The notes under the pieces are model-generated. The model did not search any database, was not told where the DNA came from, and worked only from the letters and a program-made list of their open reading frames with translations. A program made the position numbers and the translations under genes. 64,000 nt of DNA, from positions 10,450,465-10,514,464 of the forward strand of contig JACSVZ010000004.1 of assembly GCA_014706295.1 (NCBI GenBank). The letters are read 5' to 3'. Position 1 is the first letter of the stretch. The number at the start of each line of letters is the position of its first letter. This DNA is from Lycocorax pyrrhopterus obiensis. Taxonomy: Eukaryota > Chordata > Aves > Passeriformes > Paradisaeidae. Shown here in pieces: positions 26,480-38,318 of the stretch.

Positions 26480-26890
26480 AAAGCTGTTTATTAATGGATC
26501 TTCAAGGATGGTAGGAGGAAAACGAGTTATCGGATATGCTACAGTAAAGGGAAGGGAATTGCAAGAAGGGAGGAGGAAGCTACCATGCACATGGTCAGCA
26601 CAAACCACAGAACTGTATGCCTTAATAAAAGCCTACAAAGTGTGTCAAGGAAAGGTAGTGAATATTTACGGATTCAAAGTATGCATGTGGGGTGGTACAT
26701 CCATTTGGAAAATGGGAGGAGAGAGGTTTGTTAACTTGCAGGGAAAAACGTTCGCTCATGAGAGCTCGATTGTTAAAGGTGGTAAATTTACCAAAAGAGG
26801 TAGAAATAAGACCTGTTAAGGGACATCAGGCAGGGTACTCAAAAGAGACAATAGGTAGTCAACTGGCCAGTGGAGTGGTTCAGAAAGCGG
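26480..26890 (+). pseudogene. Retroviral RNase H relic
   Basis: The segment from about 26485 reads FINGSSRMVGGKRVIGYA, then WSAQTTELYALIKA near 26600. A frameshift leads into FGKWEERGLL (near 26705) and LPKEVEIRPVKGHQ (near 26790). These follow the order of the gammaretroviral RNase H domain, including the Glu in TTELYAL and the terminal KGHQ. The first acidic site reads N instead of the usual D (INGSS), a further sign of decay. Confidence 0.8.
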
Positions 26891-27439
26891 CACTTCTGCC
26901 AGAGGTCTCTGAAATCCTCCTTTTGCTCCCTGTGGCTCAGCTGTTGCCAGGGGGAGGGGGGAAGTGGTGATGGTACTGTCTTTTCCACCAGAGGAGTGGG
27001 ATATAATTAAAGGTGGTAGGGCAGAAGAAGGAGGGGAGAATTGAGTTACAAAGGACAATAAACAGTGGTTGTGATGCCAGGAGCTTTGAGCCTGCAAATG
27101 TTAAAACCAACGACTCCGGGGGGGGGGAGTTATTTTGCCTCTTGAAGATTGGCAGAAACCTTCTCAGGATGTACTGCCTTGTGTCTTTTTGTTTTAGCAA
27201 AACAAGCTATTAAGAGGTGCCTGGCTAAAGTTAATAGACTACAAACGAGACTGCAAGGCGGGGGAGTGACCTTGGGCTGTACGTCCTTTCCAAGGATGTC
27301 GGGTGTATTTTGCTGAGATGCCCTGGGCAAGAAGGCTTAGATAACCTCTGGTAGTGGTATGCCGGCTGGCAGGGTGGCCAGTTTCTAGTCGCTTCAGCAA
27401 CTATTTGATTAGTTGACAAATAATTTCTGAATAAAGGAT

Positions 27440-27860
27440 TGTGAAGGCAGTAGACTTGGACGGGGTAACTCATTTTACAGGGGGATCCTTGAAGGATTCA
27501 GTGGGACCTCCATACCCCCTGGCACTCTGAGAATTCAGGTCAAGTAAAATGGAATAAAGGAAACACCCTTTGACAGAAACTATGCCGTGGGTATGGCTTT
27601 GCCATTAGCTTTGGTGAGAGTAAGAGCCAAACCCGAGGAAATATTCAGTTATTCCCCTTTAAATTATTTGGGATTCTTACCCTGCTAATTTTCAATGTGG
27701 CGGGGCGGTGAAGATGTGTATTGAAACCAGTCTGTGGCCAGGATACTGTGTCTCGTGTGATCTGTTTGACAAGAAGCCCAGTTAGCACAGGCGCTGCCTC
27801 TGGACTTTGCTGTTCATCACATGCAACCAGGACCGCAGAGACGGCAGCCAGGACAGCTGA
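27440..27860 (+). pseudogene. Retroviral integrase remnant
   Basis: Fragments around 27464-27480 (GVTHFTG) and 27530-27690 (ENSGQVKWNKG, then an arginine-rich stretch) match the distal catalytic core of a gammaretroviral integrase, including the Glu of ENSGQ. A possible C-terminal piece (HHMQPGD) lies near 27820. The zinc-binding N-terminal part between about 26900 and 27440 is not recognisable. Confidence 0.65.
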
Positions 27861-28176
27861 ACACGGGTGGACCCATCATACTCGGCTCTAGGCCTGTAAA
27901 GCCCAGAGATTTGGACTTCTCAGCTGAAGAAAAGGATGGGAGACCTTGGCTAGCAGTAGCCACGGATCATCTACAAGGATTAATGGGCTAATATAAACTG
28001 TCATTGTCTACTTTATTCTCTGTATTTACTGTATTCTCTGCCTCTCTGTATTTACTTGCCACACCTGGTGCAGGGACCAGATGTGGAAAAGACAGGAGGG
28101 GATGTTTCAGATATTCCAGGTTGTTAAAAAAAAAATGGTTCAATTAATAATAACTAGGGTTTATAAAGACAAATTG
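27861..28176 (+). other. Retroviral 3' internal region without recognisable env
   Basis: Only about 300 bases separate the integrase remnant from the polypurine tract. No envelope domain is seen, so env has been deleted or was never present in this copy. Confidence 0.6.
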
Positions 28177-28196
28177 AAAAATAAGAAGAGAAGGGA
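28177..28196 (+). other. Polypurine tract of the retrovirus
   Basis: A run GAAAAATAAGAAGAGAAGGGA, purine except for one T, ends directly before the 3' LTR. This is the expected primer site for plus-strand DNA synthesis. Confidence 0.8.
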
Positions 28197-28197
28197 T

Positions 28198-28643
28198 TGA
28201 GAGGAAAGATGTGTGCCAATGTCTTTACAAACAATTTGATGGGTGTTAACGTCTTTGAAAAAGGTGTTAATGCCTCTACTGACTTTGGGCAGCAGGTTCG
28301 TCACCGGGCCCAGACAGTTTGTCTCCTGAAACAGACACGTGTCTGCACAAGCCTGAACTTCTGAACTTTGGGGTAAAACAGTAGGTTCAAGGGGGAATAT
28401 GGGGTAGGCGGTTCGGGAAGGCTGTACGTTCCTAGAACATCAGCCAATGGAGAAAGGAAGAGGGCAACTGCAGCCAGGAGTTTAGGATAAAAGGGAAGCT
28501 GTGCCCTCTGAAACCTCGAGAGAGAGAGAAAAGCCCGCGGGCATGTGTCCAGTGGACTCCCTCCCTTTATTCAAATAAAGTTGAAGGACTCCTTTGTCTC
28601 CTTTTTGGACATTAACCTCTGGCCTTGGTGGATCTTCCTGACA
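28198..28643 (+). repeat. 3' LTR
   Basis: Begins TGAGAGGAAAG and ends TTCCTGACA. It carries CCAAT (28444-28448), GATAAAA (28486-28492) and AATAAA (28574-28579). By eye it differs from the 5' LTR by about 15 substitutions over roughly 440 bases (about 3.4 percent) and by an extra GAGA near 28525. Confidence 0.95.
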
Positions 28644-30035
28644 GTTGTAAACTTGCTGGTTTTGTTAATTGGTTGGCTATAAAGAGAAAAGGCTGCAGTT
28701 CAGAGGGACTCAAGATAAACTTTTTTAGCTTATAAATCAATATTTAACGGTAGTGCTAGTACTGAAGAAGGCCTGCTTGCGTTAGAGCTGTAATAAATGG
28801 TGGTAGGTTTGAAAAGGCCTCCTGTTCAGTGGTGCACTTGTTGCAGCTGAAAAGATATTGCTGGAGTTTTTCCCCTGCTTTCTGTGCTGGTCTTTTGATT
28901 TAAGGTGTGATAAAGCACAGGGTGGGGCCTGGGAAGTGTTTGGTGGTGGTGCTCCTGGGCTGCGAGAACGTGTCTCCCAGCCACGGGATTGTGGTGTTCC
29001 CTGATGCCAGGGGAGCTGTGTGAAGATGAATGTAGGAGTAGTGGCAGATGTGCTGACTGAAGAGCTGCATCAGGAGATGCAGAGCTGAAAGAGAGATAGA
29101 TGGTAAAGTCATGTATGATGTCTGTGATAAACACGATAAAAACTTGCTGAGGAGCAGCTTGGATTACAAAGAACTTTCTGCCTCTTTCATGTCTCATGAT
29201 AATTAAACGGTCCATTTTTATTCAACTTCTTTCAAATGGGATTCTAATTAAGCAATAACGAATGAAATACGAGATTAAGCATCAGCAGATTTCTGGTGGT
29301 CAGAGACGTGCCCAGGGCAAAGTTCAAAACAGTTTTGTAAAACTTTTTGAAACAAAGCAAAAATAGTTATTACCGAAACAGGAGACAGATTCCGTGAGTG
29401 TAAATGCAGATTGAATTAATTTTCGTAGTGTTATGCTGAACTGAAAAAACATAAAATTCGATATGTATTCCTTTTAATGTGGTTGCTGTGTCATCACCGC
29501 AAATCTAAAAAAAAATGCGTCTGTAACCAGATAAGAAGATGCTATCAGACACTTCTAATTTTAATTAAGATTCAACCTATTGGGGGAATATATATTTAAA
29601 GAATTAATTAAAATGCTGTTTTGCTGTATAAGAGAGATCAGTACAGGAAATTAGCTAATAGCAGTATCATAGGGGATCTGTGCTTTGCAAGCTATTTTGT
29701 GATGCTAAGAAGGCATCTTCATGTGGATGAGAGGGACATCTTGGGGGAGCCAGGAGATGATGACAGTGACCTTTCTGGGTTAGTTTGAGTAAAAGTGGTC
29801 TCTGGGCTTGCTGCATCTATGCATGTCAAACAGTGTTATTTCAGTTTTTGTTTTTCTTTGGGGTGGGTGGCTGGCACAAATGCTCAAAATACTTGAGATA
29901 ATTGGACATAATTTGATTGCATCATGATAATCCTGTCTCCTGCCAGAAGGGCTTTTGAGGTGGTTAAGATACCTTTAAAGACCGAAGTCTTTCAATGCTG
30001 TCATTCCTGATAACCTTTTTATCGCTGCAAGTTTG
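28644..30035. other. No gene; homeodomain-site-rich stretch
   Basis: No ORF is supported. Around 29245-29630 TAAT-type cores are frequent: CTAATTAAG near 29251, TTTTAATTAAG near 29560, and AATTAATTAAAA near 29602. This might be regulatory or simply AT-rich. Confidence 0.4.
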
Positions 30036-30490
30036 TGCAAAGGTACTGCTGGAGTTCCTCAAAGATCAAATCGTGCATTATTTAATATTTTCATTAGCAG
30101 CCTTTACAGGAGAATTAAAAGTGTGTTAAGTAAATTTGCCAACTCCAAGGCTGAGAGACATCGGCAAGGCGGGGGAGGACTGGATTATTATGTGAGAACT
30201 GCTTTCCTCTGCCTTTAATTGGTTTCAGGGTTTCAGGAGAATGTCATGTGCTTAAGGATGGATGATATTAATTTCTTCTATAAGCTCAACATCACCATTT
30301 GGGAGCAGCAAAGAATGAAGGTGTCCTATCTGTACTTAGGAAGATGAGTTTAAACAGCCACAGGTCAAGGAAGGGTAATTAGGATAATGGTGGAAGGATC
30401 AGCCAGCATTTTACCAGTAGCCTGGAAGAGCTTGGCTTCAGCCTAGAAAAACATAAGCTGAGAGGAACTAGGATTGTATTCCGTAAGTGT
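30036..30490 (+). mobile_element. Old CR1/L3-like LINE relic, plus orientation
   Basis: Translation from about 30050 reads GVPQRSNRALFNIFISSLYRR and continues into VLSKFANS. This matches the conserved end of the CR1-clade reverse transcriptase (the LFNIFIN and LSKFADD motifs). Downstream, about 30423-30470, the sequence GAGCTTGGCTTCAGCCTAGAAAAAC followed by GAGAGG corresponds to the CR1 tail segment that follows the coding region. It is much more diverged than the element at 10807, so it is an ancient insertion. The frame is broken outside the short open piece. Confidence 0.75.
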
Positions 30491-33400
30491 ATGGCAGAAA
30501 AAAACCCCAGGCAAACCACATTTATTTAAGCTAAAGGATGGTTTTAGAAGGCAGCGTGGGGCATGAATATGGACTCCATCTGGCAGGCAGGTGATTTCTC
30601 ACCCTATTTGGTGTTTCCATGGGCATGGTGCCTTGAGCGTTTGCTAGTTTTGGCAACCCCAAGGTCAAGTGTTGGAAGTGTCTCCCCCCAGAGCACGTTT
30701 ATTGGGAGTTTGCTTTAAATGATTTCTTTGAAAAGAAAGAACAAAGCTTCTAGGGAGAAGTACTTAAAAAGGGAACTTAATGCATAGGCAGCCCTGTCTT
30801 CTGTAAGGATTTACTGCTGCTCTTGGTGGGTGTGTGGATGCGCCAGACGTCTTCCAACACCTCTGAGTAGGTGCCAGTCTGTCAGATTAGCTCATCTAAA
30901 ATAAACCTTTCTCCCACTCCCTGCCTGCTTTCAGCCCTTTGAGAGAGAATTGCCTTTTAAAATGTACTGGGGTGTTCGCTGGGCTTTTATTCTGCGGTTT
31001 TAAGCTAGTTTTGAAATGAGCAGAGAGGAGGTGAAAAATGTTGGACACTTTTAACACTGTCGTTTAATGATCTCATCCTTTGAGCCTGTTTGTGGAGAGA
31101 TGGCTTATCTTGAGCTGTTCTCTCCTTTCCTTGCCTGTTTTCCACGAGAATGTCTCCTATTGTGTTAAGGCAATAGCCCTTTTTAATAGGTCAGCGTAGA
31201 GTATTAATGAGCTTTTACACTGTGGTTATAAATGTCACACATGTTTCTAAGAGTAGGAGTAGGCAATAGAAAATATTGCCTGGATTTGTTCTCTTATTTT
31301 CAACGGTGTGAAACAGTTGATCTTCTGATTAAAAAGAAGGGCTTTTAATCAGAGACTTTTAGCTTTTGCTGTTTAAAATGTAATCCCAAGGACCAAGCAT
31401 TGTGGTGCTTGCCTTCATAAGCACTCGCTTTAGAAAAGTTAAAAAAATATGAATTTGCTGTGAAATAGGTGTATCCGTAAGGAGAGAATTTTGTAGGACA
31501 ACCTGCAAGTAAAAGTTGAGAGTTTTTATTTGTCTTGTGAACCCACAGTATGTTTGCTTGGCTGTGATGAACCTCTGGCTTCAGCACAGTCGTTTTGTCA
31601 CCTCCTCAAAAGGCAGCAGAATTAATGCTGACAGAGGTATAGATGTGGCTTATACCAGGAGTGGCCTGTGTGATTGACTTGGTGTAATGTGTCCAAGTGT
31701 CCATATGGGTGGCAGGTCTAAGAAAACATATTGCACAGCATAGTGGGAAAGGGACACCGTGGTTCATAGAAGAGAGGGGGTGGCAGCTCTCCAAGGCTCC
31801 CACTCCAGCCTCCTTGCCAGTCTGAATTGCCGAGCTCCCCAGTAATGTCATCCTTCAGAGTTTCTACTGGTTAATTTCCTCCAGCAGCAACCATTCCTGC
31901 ACAGCATTGCTGCTGGCAAGGCAAGGTAGCCCTGGTGCTGTCACTTCCATTTTGTTTTCAGCCACGGTTACCTTTGTAAACAAAGGGCTGAACATCTGCA
32001 GTTTTGCTTTATCAAATGGTCCTATAATGCTGCAAACAAAGAAAAGGGAAGCTGAGGGCATTTCAAAGTAGCTTAATAAATTAGTATTAGTATTGTAATT
32101 TGCTCACTCTTTACTTTTGGCTGCTTAGCAAAAATTACTTGGAAGACCTATTAATTTTATCATAAGAATGATGATGCTGTATACAGAAAAATATCTGGCC
32201 ATATGCTTATATCTTTATTTTAAAGGACAAAGATTAATGAAATGTAATTTCAAGGGAAAAATAATTTATTATTATACATTATGCTTTCAAAGAAAATGGA
32301 GAGTAGATGGATTTAAAGCACTAATGTTCCCATTTGCACTATGGCTGTGTATATAATATATGCTTTTGAGAGATCAGGGTGTCATGTAAAGAGTATTCTT
32401 GAATGGCAGAGTAAATATCACAAATTCTGTATTAAACAGAAAATCTGATGTGGACTTGCATGGATTTCAGTATTGTATAGCTGACTTCATATCTGGTTAG
32501 TACATTTTACATTCCTCTAGCATACTGTGCTGATTTCTTCTATTGCTGCTACAGCTGAGCCAAAAATTACTGGTCCCTTTTAACCTGATTAGAAGAACAT
32601 TTAAAAATCATTAGTAAAGGAAGAATATTACAAAAAAGGCCTTATAAAGCACATTTCTTAAAAAGACTGTTCTGGACACAGAATATGTTCAGTTTTTTAA
32701 AATAAAGTTGGAACGTGGAAGTTGATCACTATGGTTGGAGGAGTGGGCCAAAGCGGTATTTTTCCTTTTCCTGCTAGTTTTCTTCTAATATGAAATACCT
32801 GCAGTTATCACTGTTGCCTTTTCCCATATAGGAAATACTGGTTTTTTTTCTAGGCAGGTGCAATGACTACTCTTGCAAAACTGTTGATTTAACAACAAAT
32901 ACCCCCAGCACTTTGCAGTGTTCAAGGAACCTGCATCATCAGCATATAATCATATACCACAGGTATTAAGTAGTGTGTGGGTTTTTTACCATTAGAGAAA
33001 TAGTCAGATCTGGGTCAGCTCCCAGAAGAATAAGAGTTTAAAGGTCTTGGACAACTTCCTAGTGCCCACGTATGAATTGGCCGCTTCCCTGTTGTGCTTC
33101 AGTGGTTCAGGGAAACATTGGCAGTTTTTCATGTGCTCTCTGAGTCCTGGGCTGAGGTTGCTCATCGTGGGCTCAGTGCTGCTGCCCTCCTTTGAAAGAG
33201 AGAGATGCTTCAGGCTGGCATGCGGCATCTTGGGATTGATGACAGAGCTGCTTTTAGATGTCTGTCCTGCACCTGAACAGGTGACCCCCCCATAAATTTA
33301 TTCTGTTTACTCATATCAGGTCACTGGGATGCATAATGCCCTAAACTAACCCTGGTGCTCCTGTTAATTTTTCTGTTTACGGACCCAAAAGGAAAAAATA

Positions 33401-36022
33401 AATCAGGTCTTGCAGAAGGTAGGTTTTCTATCTTGGAAGTGTTTGAAAATGGCTGTGGGAGCACAGGACCGCTCCTTGCCTCCCTGTTCTTGTTGCCATT
33501 GAGCCTGTACAGCATTCTTTTAATAAAGCACTAACCTGCTCAGCCAAGTGGTAAATGTCATAGAGATATCTTCATGTTTGTTTGGGTTTTTTTTCTGTGT
33601 GAGGTGAAGTAAACTTCAGTAAATCCCTCATCTGATCACGGAGAATAAATTTGATATTGCTTTTGGGCATACTTATTCCATATCCTCTTACTTGTTTTCA
33701 GGACATAAGTGACACTAATTTGCACTTGTACAGTTCCTCTGTCTTGATTACCGAGCAGGCTGGATGACGTGGAGATTAGCGATGACATTTTGAAAGACCA
33801 AACGCTTGCCAGTGTCTTTAAAATTCTCTACTTTTCCTTTGTTGTATGATCAAGCCCTGGGGGGAGATGTCAGAGGCAGCTTCCTACAAATGTGAAAGCA
33901 CTAGAAAACATGATCCCTAGCTTGTTTGACAGATGAAAGTTTATCCCAATGTTTGTTTTTTGCAAAGGAAGCAGCATTGACTGTCTGTTGATGAGACCTA
34001 GCACAGGTAACAGCACCTGCTGGAGCTCCTTCTCAGCAGGGAAAAAATTGTTTTTTCCCCTCCACAGCAGCATTTTAGCTGGGTGTGAGACGTGAACAGA
34101 TGCCTTGGCAGGTCTCCAGCACCCATTGACACCTAGCATGGTTTATTTCCCTATCCCCAGGAATTCTGCTTCATTCCCAGGAAGGCTCAAGCATGTTCTA
34201 GATGGGTTCATCAGCTGATGGTGGTGCACCCAAGCATACTCACACATGAGCTGCTTCTGTTTTAAGACATTTTCCTATTTAATATCCTTAAGCACCAGTT
34301 TGTGGCAGCACTGTAGAGATTTCCATGAATGACTATTGGAGACTTCACTCTTTACTCACAGATTGACTTGAAAACCTTAGAAAGAGGTCAGTGGTGTGGG
34401 GATTTGACATAATAACTTCTTAGAGCTACTGAGCAAAACAGAGTAAGAAACATTTTGAAGAGCTAGATTTATTTTCTTTTCCTGAAGTATTGCCACAGAA
34501 ATCTTTGCATCAGTCAATTGCTGCAAAAATTTTGCATGATCCAAACCAGGCTTTTGTTAATACTTCACTAGTGTCCTTTCAACCCGCTGAATGCGTTTTA
34601 ATTGATTTGGTGGGATTATACTGAAGGATAAAGTTAGTCTTTATTAGCACAAAGGAGAACCATAGGTAATTTTTAATTTTTAAAAATTTTTATTTAAATA
34701 AACCAGTATCTAAAATAGCAGTGAGTGCTTTCAGTAGTGTTGGGTATTCTGTGGAGGAAGAATAAAATACCTGTCAGAAATATGCTGATGACGGCAGCCT
34801 GCCTGGAGCTGAACTCATTGTAATAAAACCTCCCGGACTGGAATGGGTGCCGTTCATGCTCCTCGCCTCCCGAGCTGTTTTTGCAGTGTGTAAACCCACA
34901 GCCAGCAGCCGTCAGGCCGTGCAGGAGGCACCCTGGGCTGCGGGGCTCCTGTCCTTTGCAGGAGGTGTCAGTCGGGCCATGGCAACGGGGGCTGGAGCCT
35001 GGAGGAGCTCAAAGAGTGGGATTAGAAGAGCTTACATCCTTTGACTGTGTACCGGATCACTGGATTGAAATCACTTTGATAGGTGCTTTTTGAGGATTTT
35101 GCAGGGTTGGTTGTTTTTTGATTTGTTTGGGGGTTTATTTGAAGTCCCTGAGACTGGGTTGCTTTGCTCCCTAGTTTTGCAGCAACACCAGCATTGAGTT
35201 TAAAATGGATATGAAGACAATCCAGCTTATACTGACTGTACCAGCGGGGTGCTTCTTCACGGGACACAGGATATCACCTTCAAATCCATATCAAAGACAG
35301 ACACTCTCTCCCCCTCCCTTCCCAAAGTGGTGGGGTTGCTTTGGGAACAAGATGTGTTTCTTGCATGAGCAGCTCCATAGTCCTTTTGTCGAAATAACTG
35401 AGTTTGTGAAAGTTTGGGGTTTTTTTTCCTTTCAGTAACACAAGGAAAATCTCCCTGCAGCATACAATAGCACCCTTTTCCCCCTAATTAGCATCTTAGT
35501 CTAATGTCTCTGTCCTTTCCCTCTCCCATCTCTAAGACCCTAAAAAAATTTTGACAGACCACTTTTTGCATTTTTAGTATTTAATGACTAAAATGATGTA
35601 AGTGTTAAAGAAATAAGTTGATAACAGGGAAAATGAGAAGGTGTTGATGAACTGTACTGCACAAGCTGCCATTTACTTCTGTGCAGAACATGTATTGAAA
35701 AACACTGGGGAGGGCCTTAATAAACATGTGCTCATCATAACATTGGGTATGAGTTCATATAAACAAAACCTTTAAAATTTTACAAGTAAAGCTGAGCATT
35801 ACATCAAATCTTCCATCCTTGAAAGATATGCTATTTGTTTTTTTAATTTTGTTTTTTTAAAGAATAGTGTAGGATAGTAATAGATTTCAGAGTTTGGGAC
35901 AAAATGTTTTGGACAAAACACAGAAATTTAGGACAATTCTTTTTTTTTTTGGACAAAACCAGTTCCTATTAGTTTTGTTCAGGGTTATTTTGCTCCTTTT
36001 AATGCCTCTATCTGTACCCAAG

Positions 36023-36094
36023 GAACACTCTGATCAGTGCAGCTCTGTCCCTAGGCCAGCAGATCGTGAAAGACCTGAACATTTCCTGAGACAG
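36023..36094 (+). other. Exon-like 72-base segment, unassigned
   Basis: A pyrimidine-rich stretch ending CTGTACCCAAG precedes GAACAC at 36023. The segment ends in GACAG followed by GTAAGT (36095-36100), a full consensus donor. The 72 bases are open in one frame, give 24 codons, and keep phase. The surrounding frame is open from 35894 to 36280. The peptide resembles no protein I know, including MACROD2. It could be a cryptic or lineage-specific exon of the plus-strand transcript, or chance. Confidence 0.25.
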
Positions 36095-36527
36095 GTAAGT
36101 TATGACAAACCAAGGAGTTATTCTTTTTTTCAGCATAATTCAATTTTCAGTAGTAGAAATGTGATTTTGTGGTGTTGCACCTCTCCTCCAAAATTCTCTT
36201 TAATTGATCTTGTTTATTTGGACTTCTTTAATTCGTATATGGAATCGGGGAAAGCAACAGTAGCAAGAGCAACTTCTTAGGAATATATTATTATCTTGTT
36301 CCCCCCACCCTTAACATCATGTATTTGTAAGTTCAGGGAATAGTGGAGATTTCCAGTGAAAATATTTTGTGATGTGCCTACCCTGGCTTTAAGTGCAAAC
36401 TCTGTAAGGAGGGTTCAGCACAATTCCACTATGTATCAACAAGTTCGATTAGCAATGAAGAGGTTTTTACATGCACAGCAGTCCTGTTTACCAAACAAAC
36501 TCTCTCAATGAACTTTATTTAATTAAC

Positions 36528-36573
36528 AAAGGGAAAAAAAAGAAAGAAAAAGAAGAAAGAATAGAAAGAAGAG
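36528..36573. repeat. Purine tract (A/G-rich)
   Basis: About 46 bases of almost pure A and G, broken by a single T, of the GAAAGAAAAAGAAG kind. Simple low-complexity DNA. Confidence 0.85.
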
Positions 36574-38271
36574 CTTAGAGATGGTGGTTGTCTTGCTGGT
36601 GCTCAACCTTTTTGACCCTTCAAGGTATTTATAAATTTTCCTATAGTCAAAAGCACCAAGGTGCATAACTGGGACAGGTGAGGGTCTGTCTGAGACAGCC
36701 GTGGTTGAGCTGGTGGGGTCCTACGTGCAGTTCCATCACTGCCTTTTTTCCCTTATCCAAGGAAATTGCACAAGGTCGGCAGTTTAGCTCCCCCGGCAAT
36801 ATACTCCTGACTGCTTACTTCATTTGGCTGCAAAGTGCTGAATTTCAGCAACCAGAAAAACTCTGAAGACCTGGAAGTACTGTGGTGTTTTTTCTTAATT
36901 TTTATTTCAGTATGCTGTACGTCATTTCTCTAGCAGGGAGAAATGAAATGGTTTTTAGTGGATGAAGTAGGTCACATGCCATTAAGGAGTTCTTAAGGTA
37001 AAATAATTGCTTTAAAGACATTAGGAAGAGGTTCCGTGTTATCAGCTAATGCCCTAAAATTGTATTTACTCACTGGGTTAGCATTTCCCTGTGTATGGCT
37101 TTCCTTCTGTTAATGAGCTCATGTTCCTCATGGGCAGTAATTTATTCCATCAGGCTTTGGAAATAAGTGTCTTAATGTTTCTTGAGAAGATTATTGAAAC
37201 CAGGTAAATAAACAAAATACCACAGATTCTGTACCTATCCACATTCTTACGTTGTTGCTCAAACTGTGAAGAAAATGAAAATAGTTTGAGTTTCTAATTT
37301 ATTTCCTATTAGAGGAGTGCAAGGCAAATAACTTGTTTCCATTAGACATAGCTTAAACAGGGGGTGAGCATATTATACACACAATCAGGAAGTGTGTAGG
37401 GTTTATGCAGGCTTGTATTTGGGATGTAATCCTGGAATAAGGGTTAAAACAACATTTCTTAAATCCTCTGCTTTGTCAGCGTTCCTTGGTAGAAGGGTGT
37501 ACCTTTTTAAAAACTGTTGCTTCTGTACTTCCTTGTTGAATCCATGGAAAAACAATGCTTAAGGAAGCCAAATTAACTCCACTTTACACACACAAACTGG
37601 TAGCTGAAGATGATGGGTAAGGTAAGGAGGCTTTCTCTTACGCCTGTTCAAGCTGCTGATGCTTGGTCTAGTCATTTAGGAAATTCTGAGAATACAGCAG
37701 GCTCAGAGGTGGACAAAGGCTTTGATTTGCTGTGGCCTCCTGTGTGTAACCTGGCCTGAAAGACTCTGCTTCTAAGCCCTGCCTGCGTATGTAAATACAG
37801 CTGCTCGTGTGCATCTCAGGAAAGTCCCCAGTTTTGATCTCACAGTAGTGAAAACTGATTTCATTACCCTTTTGAAATCCTTGCAATAAAAGCAAGGCTT
37901 CAAGTTAAAACCCTGGAAAACATTATTGTGAGGTGAGAGGGGAAAGCAGAGTTTGTGGGGACATCTTTTATCCCACCAGCACCTGCTGTGTCTGAGGGCA
38001 TTAATTTAAAATTATCAACCAGTTGACTTTTGTATCCCATGAAAAAACGGAAAGATTTGCAGTAAAATTATTTATTGGTCTTAATTACAAAAAAAAAGAC
38101 AAGAAAAAATATTAAAATAAACAAAACAAATCCTCACATTCACAAAAAACATCTGTTTTCATGTGGAAAGCCAGTTTCCTAAGTAGGCATTTATCAGGGA
38201 CTAAGGCCACTGGAGGAAAGTGGTATTACATAAATCGGATGTGCAGTTCTGAGCTAAATAAATTTTTTAAT

Positions 38272-38318
38272 ATTTTGCATAAATTAGGGAAATTAAATTA
38301 TGCATAATGTGCATAATT
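38272..38318. promoter_or_regulatory. Cluster of POU/octamer-like sites with a 12-base palindrome
   Basis: Three TGCATAA cores occur within about 45 bases: TTTTGCATAAATTAG (from 38274), the perfect palindrome ATTATGCATAAT (38297-38308) and GTGCATAATTTC (from 38309). TGCATAAT-type sites are bound by POU-homeodomain factors, notably class III (Brn) proteins of the nervous system. FLRT3 is a neural guidance gene 5 kb away, so an enhancer role is plausible but unproven. Confidence 0.35.

Larger units (their letters stand above)
22609..28643 (+). mobile_element. Class I (gammaretrovirus-like) endogenous retrovirus, defective
   Basis: Two LTRs of about 445 bases in direct orientation flank an internal part of about 5.15 kb. 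The order is 5' LTR, a primer binding site resembling the tRNA-Pro type, a leader with imperfect direct repeats, a gag relic, then protease, reverse transcriptase, RNase H and integrase remnants, a polypurine tract and the 3' LTR. The protein remnants resemble gammaretroviral pol. All frames are broken by stops and shifts, and no env is recognisable, so the copy is inactive. The LTRs differ by about 15 substitutions and one 4-base indel, indicating an insertion of moderate age. A clean target-site duplication was not identified. It lies in sense with the presumed MACROD2 transcript and antisense to FLRT3. Confidence 0.93.
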
